This document shows, in pieces, positions 15,333-23,531 of a stretch of DNA of 36,485 bases. Every line of letters starts with the position of its first letter. The first letter of the stretch is position 1. The stretch is from Amphibacillus sp. MSJ-3 (lineage in GTDB: Bacteria; Bacillota; Bacilli; Bacillales; Amphibacillaceae): NCBI RefSeq assembly GCF_018919165.1, contig NZ_JAHLQM010000026.1:1-36485 (forward strand). Reading direction: 5' to 3'. A model generated the notes under the pieces. That model saw only the letters and a program-made list of their open reading frames with translations. It had not been told where the DNA came from and searched no databases. The position numbers and the translations under genes are program-made.

Positions 15333-17447
15333 TTACGACTTCCATCTTCTTCTCCCTAAGATAAAATAACTCAATCCGCCCGTTAAGATTAAGCCTAAAC
15401 CAATCCAAAGATAATTGAAGGTATGAGTGGCTGTCTTAGGTAAAAATGCACTTTCTTCTATAAATTTTGTATCTTTTGCTTTCATAATCGAATGCTCAAT
15501 TTCATTATTGGCGTCTATTTTCTTTGCCGTCCCTGTTATTGGCTTAGACTTCTCTATCTCCGTATTGGTTACAGTAAAGCCCTCCTCTTTATTACCTGTA
15601 ATTGTCGTTTCATAACCTGCTATTGCAACTTCTTCAACACTATATAAAATTTCTCCTCTGTCTGTTTCTACTGGTAAATCGGTAAATACATGTTTCCAAT
15701 CATTTGCTTCGGATAACTCAATTGTATCCACTACTTCACCATCAGCTAATAAGTGGATCGTTACTTGTTCCTGAACGCTGCCTTCCCAAACCTTTTCAAT
15801 TGTAATATCGATTGGGTCTGGCTCATTCACTATCTGCTCTTCTATCTCCGTATTGGTTACAGTAAAGCCATCCTCTTTATTTCCTGTAATTGTCATTTCA
15901 TAACCCGCTATTGCAACTTCTTCAACACTATATAAAATTTCTCCTCTGTCTGTTTCTACTGGTAAATCGGTAAATACATGTTTCCAATCATTCGCTTCAG
16001 ATAAATCAATTGTATCCACTACTTCACCATCAGCTAATAAGTGGATCGTTACATATTCCTGGACACTTCCTTCCCAAACCTTTTCAACTGTAATATCGAT
16101 AGGGGCTGGCTCATTCACTATCTGCTCTTCTATCTCCGTATTGGTAACCGTAAAGCCGTCCTCTTTATTACCTGTAATCGTTGTTTCATAACCTGCTATT
16201 GCAACTTCTTCAACACTATATAAAATTTCACCTTTGTCTGTCTCTACCGGTAAATCGGTAAATACATGTTTCCAATCATTCACTTCAGATAACTCAATTG
16301 TATCCACTACTTCACCATCAGCTAGTAAGTGGATGGTTACATATTCCTGGGCACTTCCTTCCCAAACCTTTTCAACCGCAATATTCACTGTTTTTGGTTC
16401 AGTGGGATCCGGATCTTCAGATTCTGTATAATCATCTCTATGGGTTTCACCGTTTACTACTATATCCTTTGCAACAACTGTCCCATTAAGATTATGATCC
16501 AAAATAACCGTTGCTCCTGGAGATATAATAGATCCCGTAACTGCCGCCAAATTCTTTATTGTTCCTGTATATATGTTTTTTTCATTTGAAGAGTCGTACA
16601 CATTCCAAACAACATTAGCATTAGACCAATTTGTAACATGCCCAATTGAAACTTGTGAGTCATCCGTATAATGTGCAATTGATTTAGGTATCGTGAATAA
16701 ACTTTGATCTTCCATCTGACTCATATCAACATTGATGATTAATGTTGATGCTTTATCCTTATTAAAACCCTTTATATCAATCGGCTTAGAAAAATCAAGG
16801 TCGCCAAGGGCTACGTTATAGACGTTAAATTGATTATCTGTAGCAACAATAAGCTCCTGTTTATTCCAATCTTTATTATTAATTGTACTTGTATTATTGT
16901 CTAACATAGACAGGTCATTAACTAACTGGATAACATCTTGTTTCACTTTATTTAAATCAATAAACTCCCTTTCACCATCCTGCCACAAATGATTAGGACT
17001 ATTTTGTTTATTGGGGGCATCGACTTTATAGCCATTAATCGACCACGCCTGACCATTATCAACCAAATCAAGCTCGACATCCCTACCGACAACTAAAATC
17101 GAATCGACATGGGAGGTTGTATTAATCGCTGAACCACATTCGAACTGTTTAATATAACTGACTTCCTCTACATCAGACGTGCCAAAATCACTCCCATAAA
17201 TTAATTTATCTGTTAATATGTTTCCATTTACATGGACATTGTTCTTTACACTATCTAAACCAACAAGATGAAACCCGCCTGCCACTCCAAGTAGATTATC
17301 CTGATAGTACTTTGTTTGCTCGTATACATTGGAGTCATCAACCATTATCGTCCCATTACTTTCCCTTGCATGAGAACTAGTAGGAAAACCAAATACATAT
17401 AGCACAAATAAAAATGCAACAAAAAGCAAACTAACTTTCCTCATCAT
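15333..17447 (-). CDS. LPXTG-type surface protein, choice-of-anchor A plus three Cna-B repeats
   Basis: A 704-residue cell-wall-anchored protein. The N-terminal signal peptide is MMRKVSLLFVAFLFVLYVFG with a likely cleavage after SSHA. Residues about 45-340 form a choice-of-anchor A domain (LLGVAGGFHLVGLDSV, then NVHVNGNILT), seen in many Gram-positive surface proteins. Three 96-residue Cna-B collagen-adhesin-type stalk domains start near residues 352, 449 and 545, each opening with EKVWEGS and ending with a TVTNTEIE segment. The Lys in VEKVW and the Asn in VTNTE are the usual pair for isopeptide bonds. The sorting signal is LPKTA near residue 669, a membrane segment and the tail GRRRWKS. LPKTA, not LPKTG, suggests a class D-like sortase; no sortase gene is in the window. 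AAAAGGGG precedes the start; ATG 17444 is equally possible. Adhesion or wall structure is the likely role. Confidence 0.92.
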   Translation of the reverse strand: MMRKVSLLFVAFLFVLYVFGFPTSSHARESNGTIMVDDSNVYEQTKYYQDNLLGVAGGFHLVGLDSVKNNVHVNGNILTDKLIYGSDFGTSDVEEVSYIKQFECGSAINTTSHVDSILVVGRDVELDLVDNGQAWSINGYKVDAPNKQNSPNHLWQDGEREFIDLNKVKQDVIQLVNDLSMLDNNTSTINNKDWNKQELIVATDNQFNVYNVALGDLDFSKPIDIKGFNKDKASTLIINVDMSQMEDQSLFTIPKSIAHYTDDSQVSIGHVTNWSNANVVWNVYDSSNEKNIYTGTIKNLAAVTGSIISPGATVILDHNLNGTVVAKDIVVNGETHRDDYTESEDPDPTEPKTVNIAVEKVWEGSAQEYVTIHLLADGEVVDTIELSEVNDWKHVFTDLPVETDKGEILYSVEEVAIAGYETTITGNKEDGFTVTNTEIEEQIVNEPAPIDITVEKVWEGSVQEYVTIHLLADGEVVDTIDLSEANDWKHVFTDLPVETDRGEILYSVEEVAIAGYEMTITGNKEDGFTVTNTEIEEQIVNEPDPIDITIEKVWEGSVQEQVTIHLLADGEVVDTIELSEANDWKHVFTDLPVETDRGEILYSVEEVAIAGYETTITGNKEEGFTVTNTEIEKSKPITGTAKKIDANNEIEHSIMKAKDTKFIEESAFLPKTATHTFNYLWIGLGLILTGGLSYFILGRRRWKS
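15553..16416. repeat. Three 288-bp near-identical direct repeats
   Basis: The word TCTATCTCCGTATTGGT begins at 15553, 15841 and 16129, exactly 288 bases apart, and each 288-base block is almost identical. They encode the three Cna-B domains. Such identity invites copy-number change by recombination. Confidence 0.93.
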
Positions 17448-17744
17448 TATTCAGGCCCCTTTTCAAATAAAAGAAATAATGAATTGAACGATATTTTTTC
17501 AAAAAAACACAATATTATGTCTGTTTATGATGAAGGGGTATTTTCTTGAATCATTGAATACATATCGTTTATTCTCAGTCATTCTATTCAGTGAAAAGGT
17601 GTAATATGACGGGATTTGCTAAAATCTTGAGGTCGTGTGATTTTCTACTTACTATCGATTAGATTCAAACCGACATTTTTTAGAGGAAAAAGCACTCAGT
17701 GATCGAGGCGAATGGTTTTCAAAATGATTAAGATATTTTTAAAA

Positions 17745-17910
17745 CGAGTTTACTCGTCCCAACGAAAACATTTGTTACTACCGCAAGAGTATGACCTAAA
17801 GGCCCTTGAACCAATTGGGGCCCTACTATCAGGTGGTCCCCCGCTTACGATTCCTAGTTTCTTTCGAATTCTTGAAGTGAGGGTCTTACTGATCGTTGCA
17901 CTGCAATAAA
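17745..17910. repeat. Dispersed repeat, family 1, copy D (headless)
   Basis: It begins at GAGTTTACTCGTCCCAACGA and continues ACATTTGTTACTACC, matching the stretch after the head in the copy at 5305. It then carries a GAATTCTTGAAGTGAGGG tail and CTTACTGATCGTTGCA as in the copy near 12040. The remainder of the 17448-18241 gap shows no gene; a 65-residue reading at 17712-17909 is made of this repeat. Confidence 0.55.
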
Positions 17911-17950
17911 AAAACACCCGACCATTAGGAAGATCCTAGTGGTTGGATGT
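17905..17950 (-). terminator. Orphan minus-strand terminator
   Basis: ACACCCGACCATTAGGA (17914-17930) pairs with TCCTAGTGGTTGGATGT (17934-17950) with wobble pairs. On the minus strand a run of seven T residues follows. No minus-strand gene lies just upstream, so it may end a non-coding RNA or be left over. Confidence 0.65.
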
Positions 17951-18177
17951 AGTAGGACGAAGAGTTAAAGAGAATGTCATCATATAATCAAAAGTCTAAT
18001 CTTCTAAAAAAGGGATTGATTTACTAAAAATAAAACCCACCATTATTATTTACGCTGCTTCGCTATCTGTTTCCACTTCCTTGTTTCAGTCTACAGATGA
18101 TTAACATACACAAATTCATGCTATTAAAAATAGATATGGTTAGTTTTTAAATAATTAAACCTTGAACACTTTTTATT

Positions 18178-18186
18178 TGCTATAAT
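18178..18186 (+). promoter_or_regulatory. Extended -10 promoter
   Basis: TATAAT at 18181-18186 is preceded by TGC (18178-18180), an extended -10 element, 55 bases before the LURP-one gene start. A TTGAAC at 18162 is too close (13 bases) to be a normal -35. Confidence 0.5.
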
Positions 18187-18241
18187 TTAAATCAACTAGC
18201 CTGTAAAAATTGGCTCAAATCAATTAGAAAGAAGGAGAAAA

Positions 18242-18733
18242 ATGGGTCGCTTATATATCAAACAAAAAGTTTTTAGCATAGGTGAGCGTTTTACGGTTAA
18301 AGATGAAAATCAAGTAGATAAATATTTTATTCAAGGAAGTTTTCTATCCATTCCAAAAAGATTTGAAATTAAAGATACGAGTGGCAATCATATAGCTACT
18401 ATTACAAAAAAAGTCCTCAGTTTGTTACCAAAATTTTTTATTGAGGTTGATGGCGAAGAAATCCTAACTATTGCTAAAGAATTTTCCTTCTTCAAAGATC
18501 GCTACCGAATCGATAGCGCCGAAATCCAGATTAAGGGAGACTGGTGGGATAAACACTTTGAAATCTTCCGCCAGGGTAACAAGATTGCGCATGTCAATGA
18601 AAAGTGGTTTACTTGGGGCGATACGTTTGAGGTTGATGTCCACGACGAGGATTATGAACATATCGTGATTGCAATTGTCGTTGCAATAGACTGTGTCAAA
18701 TCAAGCGAAAAATCCGCTGCAGATTCGAATTAA
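18242..18733 (+). CDS. LURP-one-related (YxjI-like) protein
   Basis: A 163-residue cytosolic protein of the LURP-one/Tubby C-terminal-like fold (DUF567), known in Bacillus as YxjI. It shows the expected repeating beta-strand layout: LYIKQKVFSIGERFTVKDE, then YFIQGSFLSIPKRFEI, HIATITKKVLSLLPKFFIEV, and WWDKHFEIFRQGNKIAHVNEK-like strands ending in YEHIVIAIVVAIDCV. No catalytic residues are known for the family; membrane tethering or phospholipid binding has been proposed from the Tubby likeness. The ATG has AAGGAG about 4 bases upstream. It stands alone between repeat-rich gaps, behind an extended -10 promoter. Confidence 0.9.
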   Translation: MGRLYIKQKVFSIGERFTVKDENQVDKYFIQGSFLSIPKRFEIKDTSGNHIATITKKVLSLLPKFFIEVDGEEILTIAKEFSFFKDRYRIDSAEIQIKGDWWDKHFEIFRQGNKIAHVNEKWFTWGDTFEVDVHDEDYEHIVIAIVVAIDCVKSSEKSAADSN

Positions 18734-18871
18734 AGGAAATATAGTTAACCGAACCAAATAGATGATGTCAGTGAAAAACCTATTCAATTAATATGTAAAA
18801 ATAAATCGATTTTATCCATATTCTCCACCCAAGTAGATAGAAGGTGGAATCTTAGCACCATCCAGAGGAGA

Positions 18872-19018
18872 TAAAGTGAAAACTTCAATCAGTAGGGGTT
18901 GGGCTTACAAGATGTAGGTCATGCAGACCTCACCACAAGACCTGGTGAGTTTAGTCTGCCTGCCCAATTCCCCACTGATTGGAACTGGGATCGCGGTTAC
19001 TCGTCCCAAAACTTTAAG
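18872..19018. repeat. Dispersed hairpin repeat, family 1, copy C
   Basis: It opens GATAAAGTGAAAACTTCAAT, has a longer G-rich head containing GACCTGGTGAGTTTAGTCTG, closes with CCCCACTGATTGGAACTGGG, and runs into CGCGGTTACTCGTCCCAAAA. All three blocks match the copy at 5305 in order. A short reading through it (18899-19117) is not a gene. Confidence 0.75.
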
Positions 19019-19256
19019 ATCTGGATTTGGCCAACTGGAATCCACCCGATCAAAAAAATTGATCGACGGAACAAGGATGAGTTTTACCATCTGATATCAG
19101 CCACTTACCATACTTAGTACTACTTTTATTAATAAAGAAATCATCTTTTGGTTAGTTAAAGTGAGAACAAGCCCTCTCATTTAACCATTAAAGTTTTTGC
19201 TGACCGAACAAGGCTTGACCTTGATAAGAACGGCAATAATCAAAATATATTTGATG

Positions 19257-19745
19257 CTATTTATCAATCCATTCTTTTAAATCAGTATCACCAGGATTCT
19301 GACGAAGTCTTTCGATATCATTTCTTGTTGTCCGTGTGATATACCTTTCCCATTCACTATTTGAGTCAGTAGCCATTTGAACAATAACATAGCATAGTCG
19401 ATTAAATATGCCATTAAGTTCTGAAAGTGGCAGGACTTCACCCTCGAAATCTAGCAAGTCCTGTGGTGGATTCTGCACTTTAGCATAGACTTTATGATAG
19501 ACTAGCGTTCCCCCTCAACAAGAAACTGCCCCCCATGGCAAGGGTATGATCAATACTGTCCCATAGCCACAACAGAGATCTAGAACTCTAGTTTCAGAAT
19601 TAAAACCTAAACTATTTCCGAAGCTTAACAATTCATCTACTGAAACCATGCGAATCAAATATTCACTATCTTCTATTTTTCTCTTAAATTCAAGTTGATA
19701 ATCCCTGAGAAAAACACCTTTAATGATTGTTGAATTTTGTTAAAT
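19257..19745 (-). pseudogene. SAM-dependent methyltransferase, internally deleted remnant
   Basis: The minus strand from about 19745 reads KGVFLRDYQLEF, RMVSVDELLSFGNSLGF and then VLDLCCGYGTVL, the SAM-binding motif I of a class I methyltransferase, but it hits a stop near 19518. The frame then changes and continues as HKVYAKVQNPPQDLLDFEGE, PLSELNGIFNRL and MATDSNSEWERYITR, a C-terminal region typical of small Firmicute methyltransferases, and stops at LKEWIDK (19257). About 100 residues between motif I and the YHKVYAK strand are missing. No start codon is present before the Met of RMVSV, and the last residues of the family also seem lost. The gene is dead. Its original substrate cannot be told. 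Confidence 0.8.
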
Positions 19746-19986
19746 TAAGCGAGACAATGTTTCATTGCTTACATATTTCATAAAATGCTCATAATGAAAT
19801 GATCAGCTTACGATCTACCATTCCTATTGATCCTAGCGGGATAAGTAAGACTGATAACCATTGAGAATATGAATTGTTACTGGAATCTTTTCACTAATAA
19901 TGTTAGAATATCCTTACTTTATAATAAATACGATTTCTATGGCTGATTAAAATCTATAAAAATAAGTACAGTGGGGGGATTATAAT

Positions 19987-20610
19987 ATGAAAATGAAAAA
20001 TTTCACTTTAACTGCTATTTTTGTTTCAATTATTTTATTAGCTGCATTTACTCCATTTGGCTTTATCCATTTAGGTGTAATTAAGGCAACAATCATCCAT
20101 ATTCCTGTCATCGTTGCAGCAATAATCTTAGGTCCAAAAATTGGATCTTTTCTAGGGCTCATATTTGGGCTTACAAGTATTGTGATCAATACGATTTCAC
20201 CAACTTTATTATCATTTGCCTTTTCACCAGCTATTCCCGTTTTAGGTACAAGTAACGGAAGCATGTGGGCAATATTTGTAGCAATTGTTCCTCGGGTTAT
20301 TTTGGGATTCATCCCTTATTACATTTTTAAAGCAATTCACAAATCTGATACACAAAAGAAGCTTAAGCAAAAAACAAGTTTATTTATAACCGGCTTGCTT
20401 ACAACTTTTATTCATACATTTTTGGTAATGGGGTCAATTTCTTTAATTTTTAATGAGGCATATGCACAAGCGATTAATGCTGAAAGTACAACTGCAATTA
20501 TTGTAGCTGTTTTAACAGTATTCTTTACAAATGGTCTTGCTGAAGCTGTTCTTGCAGGCATTGTTACGACAGCTGTTGTTCCTCCATTGCTCAAGACTGT
20601 AAATAAATAG
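19987..20610 (+). CDS. ECF transporter S component
   Basis: A 207-residue integral membrane protein with about six hydrophobic helices: FTLTAIFVSIILLAAFTPFG, then HIPVIVAAIILGPKIGSFLG, a helix ending in SFAFSPAIPV, WAIFVAIVPRVILGFIPYYI, a helix in LFITGLLTTFIHTFLVMGSI, and the last pair. The layout and the FGFIHLG...IHIPVI...GPKIG motifs match substrate-binding S components of energy-coupling factor transporters, which partner with the shared EcfA/EcfA'/EcfT module encoded elsewhere. The sequence is nearest in feel to the PanT (pantothenate) type, but substrate assignment from sequence alone is weak. GTGGGGGG precedes the ATG by about 8 bases. It is monocistronic. I see no clear riboswitch fold in the 240-base upstream gap. 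Confidence 0.85.
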   Translation: MKMKNFTLTAIFVSIILLAAFTPFGFIHLGVIKATIIHIPVIVAAIILGPKIGSFLGLIFGLTSIVINTISPTLLSFAFSPAIPVLGTSNGSMWAIFVAIVPRVILGFIPYYIFKAIHKSDTQKKLKQKTSLFITGLLTTFIHTFLVMGSISLIFNEAYAQAINAESTTAIIVAVLTVFFTNGLAEAVLAGIVTTAVVPPLLKTVNK

Positions 20611-20776
20611 TGTGAATCTTCAAATTGTTAATTAAAATAGAGAAATACAACTTTACAATTATATGAAGAGATAAAACGGTAGGTGAGGAAACACAGCTTT
20701 ATTTATTATAAAGTAATTCTGTAATCCATACGTTTCTGCATTTAATGATAATGAATATAAAAATGAAGTTAATGAT

Positions 20777-20805
20777 GGGACGGGTCCTCTGTGGTTACCC
20801 GTCCC
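20777..20805. repeat. Short hairpin, possible relic of family 1
   Basis: GGGACGGGT (20777-20785) pairs perfectly with ACCCGTCCC (20797-20805). The GTGGTTACCCGTCCCA stretch resembles the GCGGTTACTCGTCCCA block of family 1. No T run follows, so it is a weak terminator candidate. Confidence 0.45.
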
Positions 20806-20825
20806 AAGACGTTACAGAGCAATTA

Positions 20826-21190
20826 TTAACCTTTGACCGACCCCAACATTCCAGATACAAAATGTTTTTGCATCAAGAAGAAAACAAGTGCTGTTGGTAA
20901 TGTTGCGATAACAATTGCCGTCATCATCACCCCATAATCAGGTGAATAACTAGAACCAAGCTTTGAAATTAATAACGGGATCGTATGATTTTTAGGTGAT
21001 TGTAGGATAATCAGTGGCCAAATATAATTATTCCAGCTATTCATAAAAGCAATAATCGCCGCAGCTGAATAAGTATTTTTCATTGTCGGTACATAAATAC
21101 GAAAGAATATACCCAATTCACTCAAACCATCAATCCTTCCCGCTTCAATTCATTCTTTAGCAACCACCACTGATTGATAGATGAATAGAT
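20826..21190 (-). pseudogene. Sugar ABC transporter permease (MalG type), C-terminal fragment
   Basis: The minus strand reads FIYQSVVVAKE, an in-frame stop, then IEAGRIDGLSELGIFFRIYV. This is the EAA loop of a binding-protein-dependent sugar permease that contacts the ATPase. After it come the last two membrane helices (AAAIIAFMNSWNNYIWPLI and MTAIVIATLPTALVFFLM) and the typical end QKHFVSGMLGSVKG. The first two thirds of the protein are gone: the match ends near 21190 with nothing recognisable beyond. The TGA in place of a coding triplet confirms loss of function. No other part of such a transporter is nearby. Confidence 0.85.
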
Positions 21191-21419
21191 TGATCTTGCA
21201 CTAACTATTGCCCCAATTATAATCTGCTTGTTTCACTGATATTATTGAAATAGGAGTTTTACGATCGTCATCCCCCATAAAAAACTTATGACCTTACAAG
21301 CATTCAGCTAATTCCCAACATCCTTTTTAACAAACATAGAAATTACCCAATAAATTGTGGTACCTTACTTAGGCTAATTGCATATTGTAATACGAACATT
21401 TAATAAGGAGATGAAAGAA

Positions 21420-21986
21420 GTGTACAATTATCCTTGGGGATACCCACAATATCCATATTACTATAACGGAGTACCCTATCAAGATAATCGACAACCAATA
21501 TTTTGGGGCAACACTGATGAAATAGAACACTTTAATCCATTTTATTACTCACACGATCATGAGGACTATATGACTTTGAAAGATTATGGAGATAATCCCC
21601 TCGTTGTCAATATTGAACATGCAACAGAGAGAAATAATACATTTCGAACCGTTTTATGGACCGGCGAAAATCTACAGGTCACTTTAATGAGCATTGATGT
21701 AGGAGATGACATTGGGCTGGAAGTTCATCCTAATGTAGACCAATTTTTAAGGATCGAGGATGGAGAAGGGCTTGTTCAAATGGGGGATGCAAAGGAAAAC
21801 TTATCCCTACAAAGACGAGTTGATGACGAGTCAGCTATTATAGTACCCGCAGGAACATGGCATAATGTCATCAATATTGGGAACCAGCCACTTAAACTTT
21901 ACACCATCTATGCACCACCTGAACATCCATTCGGTACAATTCATAGAACCAAAGCTGAAGCCATTGAAGCTGAAGGTCATCATTAA
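21420..21986 (+). CDS. Cupin-domain protein
   Basis: A 188-residue protein with a Tyr/Pro-rich N-terminus (YPWGYPQYPYYYNGVPY) followed by a single cupin barrel. Cupin motif 1 lies in DIGLEVHPNVDQFLRIEDGEG, with a His and an Asp/Gln pair in place of the usual HxH. Motif 2 is IVPAGTWHNVINIGN with the conserved His. A His-rich C-terminus (AEGHH) closes it. The function is not known; the family binds a metal and a small ligand, and similar proteins with Tyr-rich leaders occur in spore-forming Bacillaceae. I choose GTG 21420 because AAGGAG (21405-21410) is 9 bases before it; the ATG at 21411 touches that site. Single gene with its own terminator. Confidence 0.85.
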   Translation: MYNYPWGYPQYPYYYNGVPYQDNRQPIFWGNTDEIEHFNPFYYSHDHEDYMTLKDYGDNPLVVNIEHATERNNTFRTVLWTGENLQVTLMSIDVGDDIGLEVHPNVDQFLRIEDGEGLVQMGDAKENLSLQRRVDDESAIIVPAGTWHNVINIGNQPLKLYTIYAPPEHPFGTIHRTKAEAIEAEGHH

Positions 21987-22087
21987 CGCTAATTAATTCC
22001 GATTGATTAGGGGAAAAGCAAACTAAATTCGGTAAAATTCATAAATAAAACTGTTAGATCGTAGCAAAAGACCTATTCTATAAGAAA

Positions 22088-22129
22088 AATAGCACATATC
22101 GGCTATGTATGTAGTCGGTATGTGCTATT
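22088..22129. terminator. Bidirectional terminator between cupin gene and glmM
   Basis: AATAGCACATA (22088-22098) pairs with TATGTGCTATT (22119-22129). It lies 16 bases past the glmM stop and about 100 bases past the cupin stop, so it can serve both converging transcripts. Confidence 0.75.
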
Positions 22130-22145
22130 GTAGTAATTATTTAAC

Positions 22146-23492
22146 TCATTCTAACCCTAGTAACTCTTCAATTGTGTTAACAATTTGATCTGCTGCTTCA
22201 TGGCAACGTTCAATCGTTGGGGCTTCAACCATCACACGGACAAGTGATTCTGTTCCTGATGGTCTAACAAGTACGCGACCATCATTTCCCATCTCCGCCT
22301 CAACTTTATTAATTATTTCCTGAATACGCGGTTCCACTAATACTTGATGTTTATCAATCACTTTTATATTCTTTAAAACTTGTGGAAACTTCTCCATTTC
22401 CTGCGTTAATTCGGATAGTCTCTTTCCTGTTTCCTTCATGATATTAATCAGCTGTATCGCTGTTAGCATGCCGTCTCCAGTAGTGATATAGTCTAGAAAA
22501 ATGATATGACCAGACTGTTCACCACCTAGGTTATACCCACCTTTACGCATTTCCTCAACAACATAGCGGTCACCAACAGCTGTTTTATCACTCTTTATGC
22601 CGATTTTTTCAATTGCTTTATAAAAGCCTAAATTACTCATCACTGTTGTGACAACCGTTGAATGACGGAGAAGGCCACGTTTGTTTAGATGGTCTGCACA
22701 AATATACATAATTTGATCACCATCAACAATGCTTCCTTTTTCATCAACTACGATCAATCGATCACCATCGCCATCAAAAGCCAAGCCAATATCCGCTTCC
22801 TTCTCGAGCACTAAAGCTTGTAGTGATTCCGGATTCGTTGAACCAACACCAGCATTAATATTTAACCCATCTGGTGATACACCAATCGTAGATAAATCCG
22901 CCTCCAAGTCAGCAAATAAATGTGGTGCTAAAGAAGAGGTCGATCCATTTGCGCAATCAAGTGCAATATGAAGCCCATCGAATTCATTATCAATCGATTG
23001 TTTTAAATATTGAAGGTATTTCTGTCCACCTTCAAAGTAATCATTAATGACACCAATTTCTGAACCAATTGGACGCGGAAATGTATCTTCCTTTTGATCG
23101 ATTAATTCCTCTATTTCCTGTTCTTGTTCATCCGATAATTTAAAGCCATCTGGTCCAAAAAATTTAATTCCATTATCCTCCACTGGATTATGTGAGGCAG
23201 AAATCATGATTCCAGCTTCGGCTCCCATGACCTTTGTTAAGTAGGCTACCCCAGGTGTTGTGATGACTCCAAGCCGCATTACTTCTACTCCAACTGATAA
23301 TAAACCAGAAGTTAAAGCTCCTTCTAACATATCACCTGAAATACGCGTGTCCTTTCCAATTAATACTTTAGGTTTCTCTACTTCCTTTGTCAGTACATAT
23401 CCACTAACTCGGCCCAGTTTAAAAGCTAACTCCGGCGTCAACTGCTCATTAGCTATACCACGCACACCATCTGTTCCGAAATACTTATCCAT
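22146..23492 (-). CDS. glmM: Phosphoglucosamine mutase
   Basis: Cytosolic enzyme that converts glucosamine 6-phosphate to glucosamine 1-phosphate on the way to UDP-GlcNAc and peptidoglycan. The alpha-D-phosphohexomutase features are complete: [13 protein letters not shown] at the N-terminus, the phosphoserine in [14 protein letters not shown] (Ser near residue 100), the metal site [11 protein letters not shown] near residue 240, the sugar-binding [10 protein letters not shown] near residue 325, and the phosphate loop [12 protein letters not shown] near residue 408. Starting at ATG 23492 gives 448 residues, equal to Bacillus GlmM; AAAGGAGAGG is upstream. It is the third gene of the cdaA-cdaR-glmM operon. 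In Bacillus subtilis glmS follows, but here a terminator ends the operon after glmM. Confidence 0.97.
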   Translation of the reverse strand: MDKYFGTDGVRGIANEQLTPELAFKLGRVSGYVLTKEVEKPKVLIGKDTRISGDMLEGALTSGLLSVGVEVMRLGVITTPGVAYLTKVMGAEAGIMISASHNPVEDNGIKFFGPDGFKLSDEQEQEIEELIDQKEDTFPRPIGSEIGVINDYFEGGQKYLQYLKQSIDNEFDGLHIALDCANGSTSSLAPHLFADLEADLSTIGVSPDGLNINAGVGSTNPESLQALVLEKEADIGLAFDGDGDRLIVVDEKGSIVDGDQIMYICADHLNKRGLLRHSTVVTTVMSNLGFYKAIEKIGIKSDKTAVGDRYVVEEMRKGGYNLGGEQSGHIIFLDYITTGDGMLTAIQLINIMKETGKRLSELTQEMEKFPQVLKNIKVIDKHQVLVEPRIQEIINKVEAEMGNDGRVLVRPSGTESLVRVMVEAPTIERCHEAADQIVNTIEELLGLE

Positions 23493-23531
23493 CATGTACC
23501 TCTCCTTTACATCCAAAATACTTATTATTCT

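Noticed and set aside
15753-16589. Several plus-strand ORFs opposite the Cna-B repeats
   Set aside because: They repeat with the 288-bp unit and are shadows of the surface protein.
17712-17909. A 65-codon plus-strand ORF
   Set aside because: It is built almost wholly from the dispersed repeat and lacks a ribosome binding site.
18899-19117. A 72-codon plus-strand ORF
   Set aside because: It runs through family 1 copy C and reads different frames of that element from other copies; not a gene.
19750-19986. Riboswitch or T-box upstream of the ECF S component
   Set aside because: S components often have riboswitches, but no conserved core such as a T-box TGG bulge or known aptamer motif and no terminator hairpin could be seen.
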